From assembly GCA_033763135.1 (NCBI GenBank), contig JANRKY010000184.1, positions 42,230 to 106,229 on the forward strand: 64,000 nt of DNA, written 5' to 3'. The stretch is from DALYLB01 sp033763135 (GTDB lineage: Bacteria > Acidobacteriota > Blastocatellia > RBC074). The notes beneath the pieces are model-generated. The model ran no database searches. It had not been told where the DNA came from and saw only the letters and a program-made list of their open reading frames with translations. Of the stretch, positions 27,781 to 37,485 are shown one piece after another. Numbering within the stretch: the stretch's first letter is position 1; each line of letters begins with the position of its first letter. Both the position numbers and the translations under genes were made by a program.

Positions 27781-29235
27781 ATGAAACGCGGAATCCTCTT
27801 CTCCTTCTTATGCGCGATGGCGGTCGGCACGGCGGCCGTTGCGCTTGTGGTCGTGTCGTTCATCAAGCCGCAGTCGTTCCGGCCCTGGCTTCTGGGGCAG
27901 AAGAAGAGCCTGCTGACGCGGGCGGGCGGGGCGGCGGCGATCGTCGAGACGGCGAATTCCGGCGTGGTGACGGTGATCGCGATGCGGGCATTGCGGGAGG
28001 AGGAGCGGACGGCCGGCATGTCGTCGGACCGGAACGTGCAGCGCGGAACGGGGACGGGGTTCATCATCGACGCGGAGGGCTTCATCGTGACGAACGAGCA
28101 CGTGATTCGCGATGCGACGCTGATTCGCGTCAAGCTGGCCGATGGACGCGAGCGCCGGGCCGAGATGCGGGGCGCCGACGCCGCGACGGATCTGGCCCTG
28201 CTCAAGATCGACGCGGAGCGGCTGACGCCGCTCGATCTGGGAGACTCGGATGCCGTGCGCGTCGGGGATTCGGTGATCGCGATCGGCAACCCGGTCGAAT
28301 ATGAGCGGACCGTCACGGCGGGCATCGTCAGCGCCAAGGGGCGAAAGGTCTATGGCAAGGAGCCGTTCGAGGATTTCATTCAGACCGATGCGGCGATCAA
28401 TCGCGGCAATTCGGGCGGGCCGTTGCTCAGCGCGTCGGGCGAAGTGATCGGGGTCAACACCGTCATTCGCGTGGACGCCAGCGGCATCAGTTTTGCGGTC
28501 CCGAGCAACGTGGTCAAGCGCGTCGTCGGGCAGCTGCGCGCCTCGGGACAGGTCGCGCGAGGCTATCTCGGATTGACGCCCGTCAATCTCACGCCGGAAT
28601 ATCGCGAGGCGCTGCAGTTGGGCGAGACCCGCGGCGTGCTGGTCGCCGATGTCACCGAGAGCCTGCCGGCGGCGCGCGCCGGGATCGAGCCGTACGACAT
28701 CGTCACGCACTTCGACGGGCGCGCGATCCGCCATACGGACGACTTCTTCGCCTTCGTGGCCAACACGCCCCCGCAGCAGCGGGTGGAGGTCACGGTGCTG
28801 CGCGGCGGGCAGCCGCTCACCTTGCAGGCGACGCTCGATCAGCGTCCGCTGCGCGAAGAGGCGCGCGCCGCCGAGACGCGGCCGGCTGCGGAGAAGAGCC
28901 AGCAGAACGCCGCCCCCTCGCTCGGCTTCTCGGTTCGGGAGAATACTCCCGCCGTCTGGCGCGAGCTGCGGCTCGATCGCCTGCCGGGCCGCGTCGAAGA
29001 CCGCGTCACCGAGGGCGTGATCATCTCCGATCTCGATCCGCTCGGCCCCGCCGGCGATTCCCGCCTCTCCGTCGGCTATGTCATCTTTGAGGCGAACCGC
29101 CAACCCATTCGCACGCTCGACGATTTCGCCCGCGCGACCTCCGCGCTCGCGCCGGGCAGCGTTCTCGTGGTGCGCTACACGCCGCTCTCGCAGCGATCCG
29201 TCAACATGACCGCCATCCGCGTCGGGGAGAAGTAA
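27781..29235 (+). CDS. HtrA/DegP-like serine protease with two PDZ domains
   Basis: 484 residues. The N-terminal membrane anchor is ILFSFLCAMAVGTAAVALVV. The trypsin-like domain has the full triad: His in VTNEHVIRD (about 105), Asp in ATDLALLKI (about 136) and Ser in NRGNSGGPLL (about 210). PDZ1 (about 260-350) contains RGYLGLTPVNL, and PDZ2 (about 390-480) contains GVIISDLDPLGPAGDSRLS. It is a periplasmic quality-control protease. It lies 30 bp after the kinase gene on the same strand and before rnpB, so the two are probably co-transcribed. No transcription terminator can be named before rnpB. Confidence 0.92.
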   Translation: MKRGILFSFLCAMAVGTAAVALVVVSFIKPQSFRPWLLGQKKSLLTRAGGAAAIVETANSGVVTVIAMRALREEERTAGMSSDRNVQRGTGTGFIIDAEGFIVTNEHVIRDATLIRVKLADGRERRAEMRGADAATDLALLKIDAERLTPLDLGDSDAVRVGDSVIAIGNPVEYERTVTAGIVSAKGRKVYGKEPFEDFIQTDAAINRGNSGGPLLSASGEVIGVNTVIRVDASGISFAVPSNVVKRVVGQLRASGQVARGYLGLTPVNLTPEYREALQLGETRGVLVADVTESLPAARAGIEPYDIVTHFDGRAIRHTDDFFAFVANTPPQQRVEVTVLRGGQPLTLQATLDQRPLREEARAAETRPAAEKSQQNAAPSLGFSVRENTPAVWRELRLDRLPGRVEDRVTEGVIISDLDPLGPAGDSRLSVGYVIFEANRQPIRTLDDFARATSALAPGSVLVVRYTPLSQRSVNMTAIRVGEK

Positions 29236-29252
29236 GGCCGCCGCCGCGCCGG

Positions 29253-29283
29253 TTGCGCCAGGCTGCGGATCATCTGATATACT
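29253..29283 (+). promoter_or_regulatory. Probable rnpB promoter
   Basis: TTGCGC (29253-29258) and TATACT (29278-29283) are separated by 19 bp, and the -10 ends 7 bp before the predicted 5' end of RNase P RNA at 29291. The -10 is close to consensus. The spacer is longer than usual, so the -35 assignment is weaker. Confidence 0.55.
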
Positions 29284-29290
29284 GCGCGAT

Positions 29291-29697
<407 letters not shown>

Positions 29698-29741
29698 AAC
29701 TCTCTTTTTCGCGGTCGTTATCGGTTCCTTTCGAATCTCCT

Positions 29742-30452
29742 ATGAGCAAATACGCATTTCTTCGCACCCGGCTCTCTTTCGCGATTCTCGGTCTCGTGCT
29801 CGGCCTCGTCGGCGGCTTCAAGCTCGCCAACAGCCAGTATCGGAGCGAGCAGAACAAGGCGCTGAGCGCCAACATCTCGAAGACGCTCGCGCAGCTTCCA
29901 TCTGCGGGGGCCGCCGCGGGGCCTGCAGGAGATGCGCCGACGGGAGAGACGCAGGCGATCATGGAGCGGGCGCGGGCCAATCCGAACGACGCCGAAGCGC
30001 AGATGGAGGCGGCGTCGCAGTTCATTCAGATCGAGCGCGCGGCGGAGGCCATGCCGTTTCTGGAGCGCGCCGACAAGGCGAAGCCGAATGATCCCCGGAT
30101 CATGGCCAGCCTCGGCGTCGCCCATTTCATGCTCGGAAATCTCGACGAGGCCGCCGGCTGGCTGAAACGGTCGCGCGAGCAGGGCGCGAAGGAGCCCACC
30201 GTCACCTCGCTGCTGATCGGCGCCTATATTCAAACCGGCAAGAATCTCGACGAAGCGGATCGACTGCTCAAGGAACTCGAGGAGCGGGGAATCGATCCCG
30301 CCAAGCTCGCCCGGATTCGCGAGGATCTGGTCGCCGCCAGAAAGGGCAAACTCAATCCCGCGCCCGCGGCTTCGACCGGCGCGCCGCCCGCTCCGGGCGG
30401 CGGCAAGACCATGCTCCAGCACGGGCCGGAAAACTCCGGAGGGAAAAATTGA
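29742..30452 (+). CDS. Membrane-anchored tetratricopeptide (TPR) protein
   Basis: 236 residues. One N-terminal membrane helix (FAILGLVLGLVGGFKLA, about 13-29) is followed by a soluble part with TPR-like helices: AQMEAASQFIQIERAAEAMP, then LERADKAKPNDPRIMASLGV, and LDEAAGWLKRSREQGAKEPT. A Pro/Gly-rich tail ends it. The layout, one anchor plus a few TPRs, resembles cytochrome-c-biogenesis (CcmH/CycH-like) or assembly adaptor proteins, but no specific partner can be named. It lies 44 bp after rnpB and is translationally coupled to the next gene: its TGA overlaps that gene's TTG start, and GGAGG lies inside its last codons. Confidence 0.8.
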   Translation: MSKYAFLRTRLSFAILGLVLGLVGGFKLANSQYRSEQNKALSANISKTLAQLPSAGAAAGPAGDAPTGETQAIMERARANPNDAEAQMEAASQFIQIERAAEAMPFLERADKAKPNDPRIMASLGVAHFMLGNLDEAAGWLKRSREQGAKEPTVTSLLIGAYIQTGKNLDEADRLLKELEERGIDPAKLARIREDLVAARKGKLNPAPAASTGAPPAPGGGKTMLQHGPENSGGKN

Positions 30453-30739
30453 GCTTCATTCTCCGCGCCGTCCTGATTCTGCTGATCTTCAGTTTCGTCG
30501 TCTATGTATTCAAGGCGATCGCGCGGTTGAGCTTCAATCTGAAAGGGGCGCTGAAAGAGGTGCGAACCATTCGCGCCAACATGGACGGCCGCCCGATGGC
30601 GAGCGCCGAAATGAAGCGCTGCGCGGCCTGCGGCGCTTTTGTCGCCGCCCGCGACGCCCTGACCGTCTCTTCTCGAAACCAGGCGCAGACCTTCTGCTCC
30701 CGGGAATGTCTGCAGTCCTCTGTGGCCAAAACTTCGTAA
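30449..30739 (+). CDS. Small membrane protein with C-terminal Cys cluster (PP0621-like)
   Basis: 96 residues from a TTG start that overlaps the stop of the TPR gene. GGAGG lies 6 bp upstream, which decides the start. An N-terminal helix (FILRAVLILLIFSFVVYVF) is followed by a basic linker and a Cys motif: CAACGAFVAA, then FCSRECLQS. The C-x-x-C...F-C-S-x-x-C spacing is like the TRASH/PP0621 type of small zinc-binding proteins. No function is known. It is probably made together with the TPR protein as an inner-membrane pair. Confidence 0.72.
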   Translation: MSFILRAVLILLIFSFVVYVFKAIARLSFNLKGALKEVRTIRANMDGRPMASAEMKRCAACGAFVAARDALTVSSRNQAQTFCSRECLQSSVAKTS

Positions 30740-30885
30740 CCGGAAACCCAGGATGGGCGCGGCTGCGCCCTCGCCGATGAAAAACATTCGGCGTTCCGCC
30801 TCCAGGCGGCCGATATGACGATCCGCTTATCGACCTCCTGACGGCGGAGCTTCGACATTTTCCGTGGAGTAGTTTCTGTCGCGCG

Positions 30886-30996
30886 GCGACGCCCGAAAGA
30901 ATGAAAATCTGATCCACGAAGTCACACGAAGAGACACGAAGACGAAGCATCCCTTCGTGTTTCTTCGTGCGACTTCGTGGATGATTTCCTGTGGAG
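30886..30996. repeat. CACGAAG palindromic repeat, copy 1 of 2
   Basis: About 111 bp. An inverted repeat (30912-30982) is made of CACGAAG units on the left and CTTCGTG units on the right. Short flanks are shared with the copy at 39072-39183: GCGACGCCCG on the left and GATTTCCTGTGGAG on the right. The right flank supplies the GGAG that serves the start codon of the next gene. Confidence 0.88.
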
Positions 30997-31002
30997 ATGC
31001 GA

Positions 31003-34000
31003 ATGAAAAGAGTCGATCGATGGACAGGGATGCGATGGGGCGTCTCGCTCTTTCTGCTGGCGGGGGTGATTCTGCTGGGGGCGCACGCGAGCGCGTCGAA
31101 GCGGGACCGCGGCGCATCGGTTGCGCGGCGGTCGGCGCCGGCGGCGAAGCCCGGAAGAGCGAAGCGCAGGCCGGCGCGGGCCGCGCGGCCCGCGCCCGTC
31201 GCGCCGGTGCGCGGCGAGGCGGAGGAGATTCATTCCTTCGATGATGGAGGCTTGTTTTCCGGCCTGGAGATGCCGGATGAGCATCTGCTTTCGCAGCAGA
31301 CGGGGAAGAGCGCGAAGCGGTTCGATCAGCCGGACGAGGCGATCCGCCATTATCTGAAGGCGCGTCTGCCCGAGGGCGAGACCGAGCTGCCGGTCGAACG
31401 GTATTTCGCCGCGATGGAGGAGATGCGGTCAATGCCGCGCCATTCGGTCGCGCTCGGGCGGGAGTTGCCGTCGCTCGATCAGATGGCGTCGAATCCCGAA
31501 CAGCAGAAACTCGGACCGTGGACGCCGGTGGGGCCGGGGAACATCGGCGGGCGGACGCGCGCGATTCTGATTCATCCGCAGGAGCCGTCGATCATGTACG
31601 CCGCGGGCGTGGCGGGCGGCGTCTGGAAGAGCGTCAATGCCGGCGCTTCGTGGACGCCGATCTCCGATCTGATCGCCAACATCGCGGTCAGCGCGATGGC
31701 GATGGATCCGAAGAGTCCCGACATCCTCTATGCGGGCACGGGCGAGGGCTTCTTCAATGCGGACGGCGTTCGCGGCGCGGGCATCTTTCGCACGACGGAT
31801 GCGGGCAATACCTGGAGCCGGCTGGCGGCGACCGAGACCTCCGATTTCCGTTTCGTCAACGACCTGGCGATCAGCCCGACCGACAGCCGACGGATCTATG
31901 CGGCGACCGGCACGGGAATCTGGCGTTCGCTCGACAGCGGCGCGACCTGGACCAAGGTGCGGCCCGTGCGGTCCGATGACCGGCTTGAACTGGGCGGATG
32001 CCACGACGTGGCGATTCGGACCGACAAGCGCAGCGACTATCTCTATGTCGCCTGCGGCAACCTGTCGCAGACCACGATCTATCGCAACACGGATGCCTCG
32101 GCGACCGGGACCTGGGAGCCGGTCCTGAGCGAGGCCGGGATGGGGCGCTCGGCAATCGCCGTCGCGCCGAGCAATCAGAATCGCGTCTATGTGATCGCCG
32201 CGTCGATCAGCGGCGCCTATCAGCACGCGCTGCACGCCTTTTTCCGCTCGGACTCGGCGGGCGACGCCGGATCGTGGGAGGCGACGGTTCGCAACACGGA
32301 CCCGGGAAACAAGCTCGGCCGCACGATCCTCTCGATTCCTCCGTCCGCGACGGCGACGGATTGCAGATACGGGACGTCCGACAACTTCACCGGGCAGTCC
32401 TGGTACGATCTGGCGATCGCGGTCGATCCGCTCGACGATCGGCGTGTCTGGGTGGGGAGCGTCGATCTCTTTCGCACGGACGACGGCGGCGCGAACTGGG
32501 GGCTCGCCGGCTATGTCTATCTCGGCAGCAACTTCGCGCTCGGCCGCGTGCATCCGGATCAGCACGTCATCGTCTTCCATCCGAAATATGACGGGGTCGC
32601 GAATCAACAGATGTTCGTGGGCAATGACGGCGGCATCTTCCGCACAAGCAACGCGCGGGCGGAGGTCGGCACGGGAGCGACGGCCGCCTGCAACCCGCAG
32701 ACCTCGAAGGTGGAATGGACCGCCCTCAACAACAATTATGCCGTGACGCAGTTCTATCACGGGACGGTGATGCCCGACGGAAAGAGCTATTTCGGCGGGA
32801 CGCAGGACAATGGAACGGTGCTCGGCGCGGACGCCGCGGGGGCGGACCAGTGGCGGATGATCCTCGGCGCGGACGGCGGCTACAGCGCAATCGACGCGCA
32901 GCGGCCGGATGTGCTTTACGCCTCGACGCAGAACGGCGGCGTGCGCAAGTCGACGGACGGCGGCCAGACCTTTTCGATCGCGAATCTGGGCGTCAGCGAG
33001 GCGACCTTCATCAATCCGATCGCGATGGATCCGAGCGAGCCGCGGCGGCTCTATATGGGCGCGCGCGGGATCATTCGCACGTCGGACGGGGCGACGAGCT
33101 GGCAGAACGTCACCGGCCCGATCGCCAATGCGACGCTCGGAGCGATTGCGATCGCGCCGACCGACGCCAATTTTCTGATGGCCGGATTCAGCGACGGGAC
33201 GATCGTTCGGACGGATCGAATTCTGAACTATGTCGCCAACAGCGTGCTGACGCCGCCCGGGGACGCGGTGGCCCGCCCGCGCCAGGGCGCGGTCTCGTGG
33301 ATCGCTTTCGAGCCGAACAGCCGGCTGGTGGCCTATGCGACCTATTCGACCTTCAACTCGGCAAACGCGACGGGCCATGTATTCAAGACGATCGATGGCG
33401 GCGCGACCTGGACGAACATCGACGGTTCCGGCGCCGGCCGGGTGCCTGATATTCCGGTCCACTGCATCGTGGTCGATCCGATCGACGCGCGGAAACTCTA
33501 TCTCGGCACGGATCTGGGCGTCTTCGTTTCGACCGACGGCGGAAACGCCTGGTCGGTGGAGAACAGCGGGTTCGCCAATACGGTGACGGAGACGCTGGCC
33601 ATCAATGTCAGCAACGGCGAGGCGACGATGTATGCCTTCACGCACGGGCGGGGCGCGTACAAGGTGCGAATCGCCGAGCGGGGCGCCTGTTCCTATTCGC
33701 TCTCCGCGACGGGGCAGCGGATCGGGGCGGAGGGTGGAGACGCGGTTGTGGAGGTCCGGCTCAATCCGGAGGGGAGTTGCAGTTGGAAGGCGGAGAGCAA
33801 TGTCTCCTGGATCGCGCTGCAGCCGAATGCGGGCGGCAGCGCCAACGGCTCCGTCGGGATGAAGGTGCAGGCAAACAGCTCGCTCACGCCGCGGTCCGGG
33901 ACCGTGGCGATCGCCGGGCGGAGCTTTACGATCACGCAGGAGGCGCAGCCGGATACCGTCCCGCCATCCATCGCGATCACCTCGCCGGCGGGGCCGCCGA

Positions 34001-37000
34001 CCACGACGACGCAGCCGACGATCAATATCGGCGGGACGGTCTCGGATAATGGGCGGGTTGCGTCGGTCACATGGCGATCCTCCAACGGCCTGACCGGGAA
34101 TGCCACGACCAGTCCGGGCGCATGGTCGGCGCCCGCGGTGCCGCTGACGGCGGGCGCGAACACGATCACGTTTCTCGCGACGGACGGCGGAGGCAACATC
34201 GCGAGCGCGAGCATGACAATCGTCTCGACGCCGTCGTCGGCGCTGGTGACGGTCGCCGGGACCGGCGCGGGCGGCGTCTTTCGCGACAACGTGCCGGCCG
34301 TCAGCTCGCTCGTAACGCGGCCCTGGCGATTTTCGTTCGACGGCGCGGGCAATATGTACATCGCGGACGATGCGGGGCATCGGGTGCGCAAGGTCTCTCC
34401 GAGCGGCGTGATCACGACGGTCGCCGGGACGGGCGTGGCCGGATTCGAGGGGGACGGCGGTCCGGCGACGGCGGCGCGGCTCAACTTTCCCTCGACGGTC
34501 GTTGTGGACGCGAGCGGCAATCTCCATATCGCCGACTACTCCAACAACCGGATTCGAAAGGTGACCGCCGCGACGGGCGTGATCACAACCATTGTCGGAG
34601 ACGGCAACGGACGATACGCCGGCGATGGCGGCCCCGCCGTCAGCGCCTCGCTCAATGGGCCGGAGAGTTGCGCGATCGGCCGGGACGGCAATCTGTATAT
34701 CGCCGATAATCAGAACAACCGCGTCCGCAGGGTGACGCTCGGCGACGGGAAGATCGAGACCATTGCTGGGACGGGCATTTCGGGGTTCAGCGGAGATGGC
34801 GGGCCGGCGAATGCGGCGGCGGTCGCGCTGCCGAGCGACGTGGCCTTCGACGGCGCGGGAGATCTCTATATCGCGGCGGCGGGCAACAACCGCATCCGCA
34901 AGGTCACGATGAGCGACGGCCGGATCTCGACCGTCGCCGGATCGGGCGCCGCGACCTATGACGGCGAAAACCGCCCCGCGACGAGCGCCGGGCTGGGAAA
35001 TCCCTTCGGCGTCGCGGTGGACGCCGCCGGCAATCTCTATCTTTCGGATCGCACCAACAATCGCATACGACGCGTGAACGCCGCCGACAAGACGATCGTC
35101 ACGATCGCCGGCGGAGGGCTGACGGGATTCAGTCCGGATGGTTCGGGCGCGCTGGGCGCGCGGCTCTCGCTGCCGACGGGCGTCGCCGTCGATCCGGCGG
35201 GACGGGCCTTTTTCGCCGACTCGGCGAACGGCCGCATTCGCACGGTCCTGACGACGATCACCGCGGACGCGGTTCCGCCGGTGATCGCGATCGCTTCGCC
35301 GACGAGCGGGAGCGCGTATGCCGCGCCTTCCAGCCCACTGGCGATCTCGGGAACGGCCGCGGACGCCACGGGCGTAGCCGTCGTCCGATGGGCCAACGAT
35401 CGCGGCGGCAGCGGGACGGCGCTGGGGACCACCAACTGGAGCATCCCGGGCGTTTCGCTGCAGCCGGGCGTCAACAACATCACGGTGACCGCCTGGGATC
35501 CGACCGGCAATCCCGCGAGCGTCAGTCTGGCGGTGACATATCAACCGCAGCAGGTTCTGCTCACGCTCGCGGGCACGGGCGCGCCCGGCAATCGGGGAGA
35601 CGACGGCCCGGCGACGGCCGCCGAACTCACCACGCAGCGCGGCATCGCCGTCGACAGGGCGGGCAACGTGTATGTCGCCGACACCAACAATCGTCGCGTG
35701 CGGAAGATCGCGCCGAACGGCGTGATCACGGCCTTTGCCGGAACCGGAGAGCTCGGTTCGAGCGGCGATGGCGGCCCGGCCGTCGGCGCCACCTTCAACG
35801 CGCCCACCGGCCTCGCGCTCGACGCGGCGGGGAATCTCTATATCAGCGACAGCAATCTCAACAAGGTTCGCAAGGTCGGTCTCGACGGGAAGATCAGCAC
35901 AGTGGCCGGCAGCGGCAGGGGATTCGGCGGCTATAACGGCGACAACCTGCCCGCGACGGAAGCCGAATTGCGCGGCCCGCAGGGCCTCGCGCTCGACGCG
36001 GCCGGCAATCTCTATATCGCCGATCAGGGCAACCACCGAATCCGAAAGGTGAACGCCGCGGACGGCCGGATCACGACCATTGCCGGCAACGGGGAACTCG
36101 GCTTCGGCGGAGACGACGGCCCCGCGACCTCCGCCCGGTTCTCCAATCCGTCGGGCGTGGCCGTGGATGCGGCGGGAAACGTCTTTGTCGCGGACCTCGG
36201 CAATCTGCGCATCCGGCGCATCGGCGCGGCCGATGGCAGGATTCAAACGATCGCCGGAACGGGCTCGCCCGGCTACAACGGCGACGGCATTGCGGCGAAG
36301 GACGCGATGCTTGGCCTGAGTTTCCCCTCCTTTCTGAGCGTCGATCCGGCGGGCAATCTGATCATCGCGGACCGCGGCAATCACCGCATCCGGCGAATCG
36401 ACTTCGCGAACGGGACGATCTCGACGATTGCCGGGATCGGCGCGTCGGGAAGCTTTGGCGACGGCGGCTCTCCGCAGGGCGCGAACCTGACGCTGCCCGC
36501 GGCCGCGATCGTCGACGCCGCGGGAAATCTGTTCATCTCCGACAGCGGGAACAACCGCATTCGGGCGACAACCTCCGTGAGCGGGTTGAAGACCGTGGCG
36601 GCCGTCTCCGCCGCGAGCTTTCTCACTGCCGGAGAGCTTGCGGCCGATTCGATCGCCGTCGCCTTCGGAACGGAGATCGCCTCGACGGCGCAGTCCACCG
36701 GCGGACTGCCCCTGCCGACGGCCCTCGGCGGCGCAACCGCGCGCGTGCGGGACAACAACGGAATCGAACGCCTCGCCCCGCTCTTCTTCGCCTCGCCGGG
36801 ACAGCTCAATTTTCTGCTTCCCGGCGGCACGTCCAATGGACAGGCGGCGATTACCGTCACCAGCGCCAGGGGCGAGACGCTCACCGGCTCGGCCCGAATC
36901 GCCCCCGTCGCGCCGGGCCTCTTTTCGGCCAATGGCGACGGCAAGGGCGTGGCCTCGGCCCTGGCCCTTCGCGTTCGCCAGAACAATCAGTTGGCCTACG

Positions 37001-37314
37001 AGCCGATCGCGCAGCTCGATCCGGCCACGAAGCGGTTCGCCAGCACGCCCATCGATCTCGGTCCGGACGGAGAACGCGTCATCCTCGTCCTCTTCGGCAC
37101 CGGATTTCGCGGCCACAGTGGCCTCGCAAACGTCGCGGCCACGCTCGGCGGCGTCGCCGCTCCGGTCTCCTTCGCGGGCCTCATTCCCGGCCTCGCCGGT
37201 CTCGATCAGGCCAACATCGAAATCCCCCGCGCCCTCGCCGGCAAGGGAGAGGTCGATCTCGTCCTGACCGTCAATGGACGGCCCGCGAACGTCGTGCGGG
37301 TCAATATCAAATAG
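31003..37314 (+). CDS. Giant secreted beta-propeller protein (BNR, BACON, Ig-like, NHL, TIGR03437 domains)
   Basis: About 2103 residues from ATG 31003 (GGAG 6 bp upstream). Domains by position: signal helix (GVSLFLLAGVILLGAHAS); sialidase/BNR-type propeller repeats, about 165-890 (WKSVNAGASWTPIS and similar); a BACON domain, about 895-983; an Ig-like domain starting VPPSIAITSPAG; six NHL repeats, about 1081-1420 (GNLHIADYSNNRIRKV type); a second Ig-like domain; six more NHL repeats, about 1515-1862; and the acidobacterial C-terminal domain, about 1863-2103 (FASPGQLNFLLP, VVRVNIK). It is probably an outer-surface or exported binding protein. The ligand is unknown. No type 9 or type 2 secretion gene is nearby. 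Confidence 0.88.
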   Translation: MKRVDRWTGMRWGVSLFLLAGVILLGAHASASKRDRGASVARRSAPAAKPGRAKRRPARAARPAPVAPVRGEAEEIHSFDDGGLFSGLEMPDEHLLSQQTGKSAKRFDQPDEAIRHYLKARLPEGETELPVERYFAAMEEMRSMPRHSVALGRELPSLDQMASNPEQQKLGPWTPVGPGNIGGRTRAILIHPQEPSIMYAAGVAGGVWKSVNAGASWTPISDLIANIAVSAMAMDPKSPDILYAGTGEGFFNADGVRGAGIFRTTDAGNTWSRLAATETSDFRFVNDLAISPTDSRRIYAATGTGIWRSLDSGATWTKVRPVRSDDRLELGGCHDVAIRTDKRSDYLYVACGNLSQTTIYRNTDASATGTWEPVLSEAGMGRSAIAVAPSNQNRVYVIAASISGAYQHALHAFFRSDSAGDAGSWEATVRNTDPGNKLGRTILSIPPSATATDCRYGTSDNFTGQSWYDLAIAVDPLDDRRVWVGSVDLFRTDDGGANWGLAGYVYLGSNFALGRVHPDQHVIVFHPKYDGVANQQMFVGNDGGIFRTSNARAEVGTGATAACNPQTSKVEWTALNNNYAVTQFYHGTVMPDGKSYFGGTQDNGTVLGADAAGADQWRMILGADGGYSAIDAQRPDVLYASTQNGGVRKSTDGGQTFSIANLGVSEATFINPIAMDPSEPRRLYMGARGIIRTSDGATSWQNVTGPIANATLGAIAIAPTDANFLMAGFSDGTIVRTDRILNYVANSVLTPPGDAVARPRQGAVSWIAFEPNSRLVAYATYSTFNSANATGHVFKTIDGGATWTNIDGSGAGRVPDIPVHCIVVDPIDARKLYLGTDLGVFVSTDGGNAWSVENSGFANTVTETLAINVSNGEATMYAFTHGRGAYKVRIAERGACSYSLSATGQRIGAEGGDAVVEVRLNPEGSCSWKAESNVSWIALQPNAGGSANGSVGMKVQANSSLTPRSGTVAIAGRSFTITQEAQPDTVPPSIAITSPAGPPTTTTQPTINIGGTVSDNGRVASVTWRSSNGLTGNATTSPGAWSAPAVPLTAGANTITFLATDGGGNIASASMTIVSTPSSALVTVAGTGAGGVFRDNVPAVSSLVTRPWRFSFDGAGNMYIADDAGHRVRKVSPSGVITTVAGTGVAGFEGDGGPATAARLNFPSTVVVDASGNLHIADYSNNRIRKVTAATGVITTIVGDGNGRYAGDGGPAVSASLNGPESCAIGRDGNLYIADNQNNRVRRVTLGDGKIETIAGTGISGFSGDGGPANAAAVALPSDVAFDGAGDLYIAAAGNNRIRKVTMSDGRISTVAGSGAATYDGENRPATSAGLGNPFGVAVDAAGNLYLSDRTNNRIRRVNAADKTIVTIAGGGLTGFSPDGSGALGARLSLPTGVAVDPAGRAFFADSANGRIRTVLTTITADAVPPVIAIASPTSGSAYAAPSSPLAISGTAADATGVAVVRWANDRGGSGTALGTTNWSIPGVSLQPGVNNITVTAWDPTGNPASVSLAVTYQPQQVLLTLAGTGAPGNRGDDGPATAAELTTQRGIAVDRAGNVYVADTNNRRVRKIAPNGVITAFAGTGELGSSGDGGPAVGATFNAPTGLALDAAGNLYISDSNLNKVRKVGLDGKISTVAGSGRGFGGYNGDNLPATEAELRGPQGLALDAAGNLYIADQGNHRIRKVNAADGRITTIAGNGELGFGGDDGPATSARFSNPSGVAVDAAGNVFVADLGNLRIRRIGAADGRIQTIAGTGSPGYNGDGIAAKDAMLGLSFPSFLSVDPAGNLIIADRGNHRIRRIDFANGTISTIAGIGASGSFGDGGSPQGANLTLPAAAIVDAAGNLFISDSGNNRIRATTSVSGLKTVAAVSAASFLTAGELAADSIAVAFGTEIASTAQSTGGLPLPTALGGATARVRDNNGIERLAPLFFASPGQLNFLLPGGTSNGQAAITVTSARGETLTGSARIAPVAPGLFSANGDGKGVASALALRVRQNNQLAYEPIAQLDPATKRFASTPIDLGPDGERVILVLFGTGFRGHSGLANVAATLGGVAAPVSFAGLIPGLAGLDQANIEIPRALAGKGEVDLVLTVNGRPANVVRVNIK

Positions 37315-37320
37315 GTTGGC

Positions 37321-37409
37321 CTCACGCGAAGACGCGAAGGCGCGAAGAACGTGTCCTCGTTCGCGCCTTCGTGCCTTCGCGTGAGATCCTTTCTTTGAGT
37401 CTGCGCAGT
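37321..37409. repeat. CGCGAAG palindromic repeat, copy with shared tail
   Basis: CTCACGCGAAG (37321) to CTTCGCGTGAG (ending 37385) forms an inverted repeat with internal CGCGAAG units. The following tail ATCCTTTCTTTGAG to about 37409 recurs, with small changes, after the copy at 51437-51624. Related copies are at 45053-45227 and, as a left arm only, near 41136. Confidence 0.85.
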
Positions 37410-37422
37410 TACCCCGGGGATG

Positions 37423-37431
37423 TGATAAAAT
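37423..37431 (+). promoter_or_regulatory. Possible extended -10 promoter for malQ
   Basis: TGATAAAAT fits an extended -10 element (TG-n-TAAAAT). A start near 37438 would leave a leader of about 48 nt before malQ. No -35 at normal spacing is seen. Confidence 0.35.
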
Positions 37432-37485
37432 CCCGACGTTTTTTCTTCGACGCGAAAATCACCATCGAGAGCGGGAGTTGCTGAA

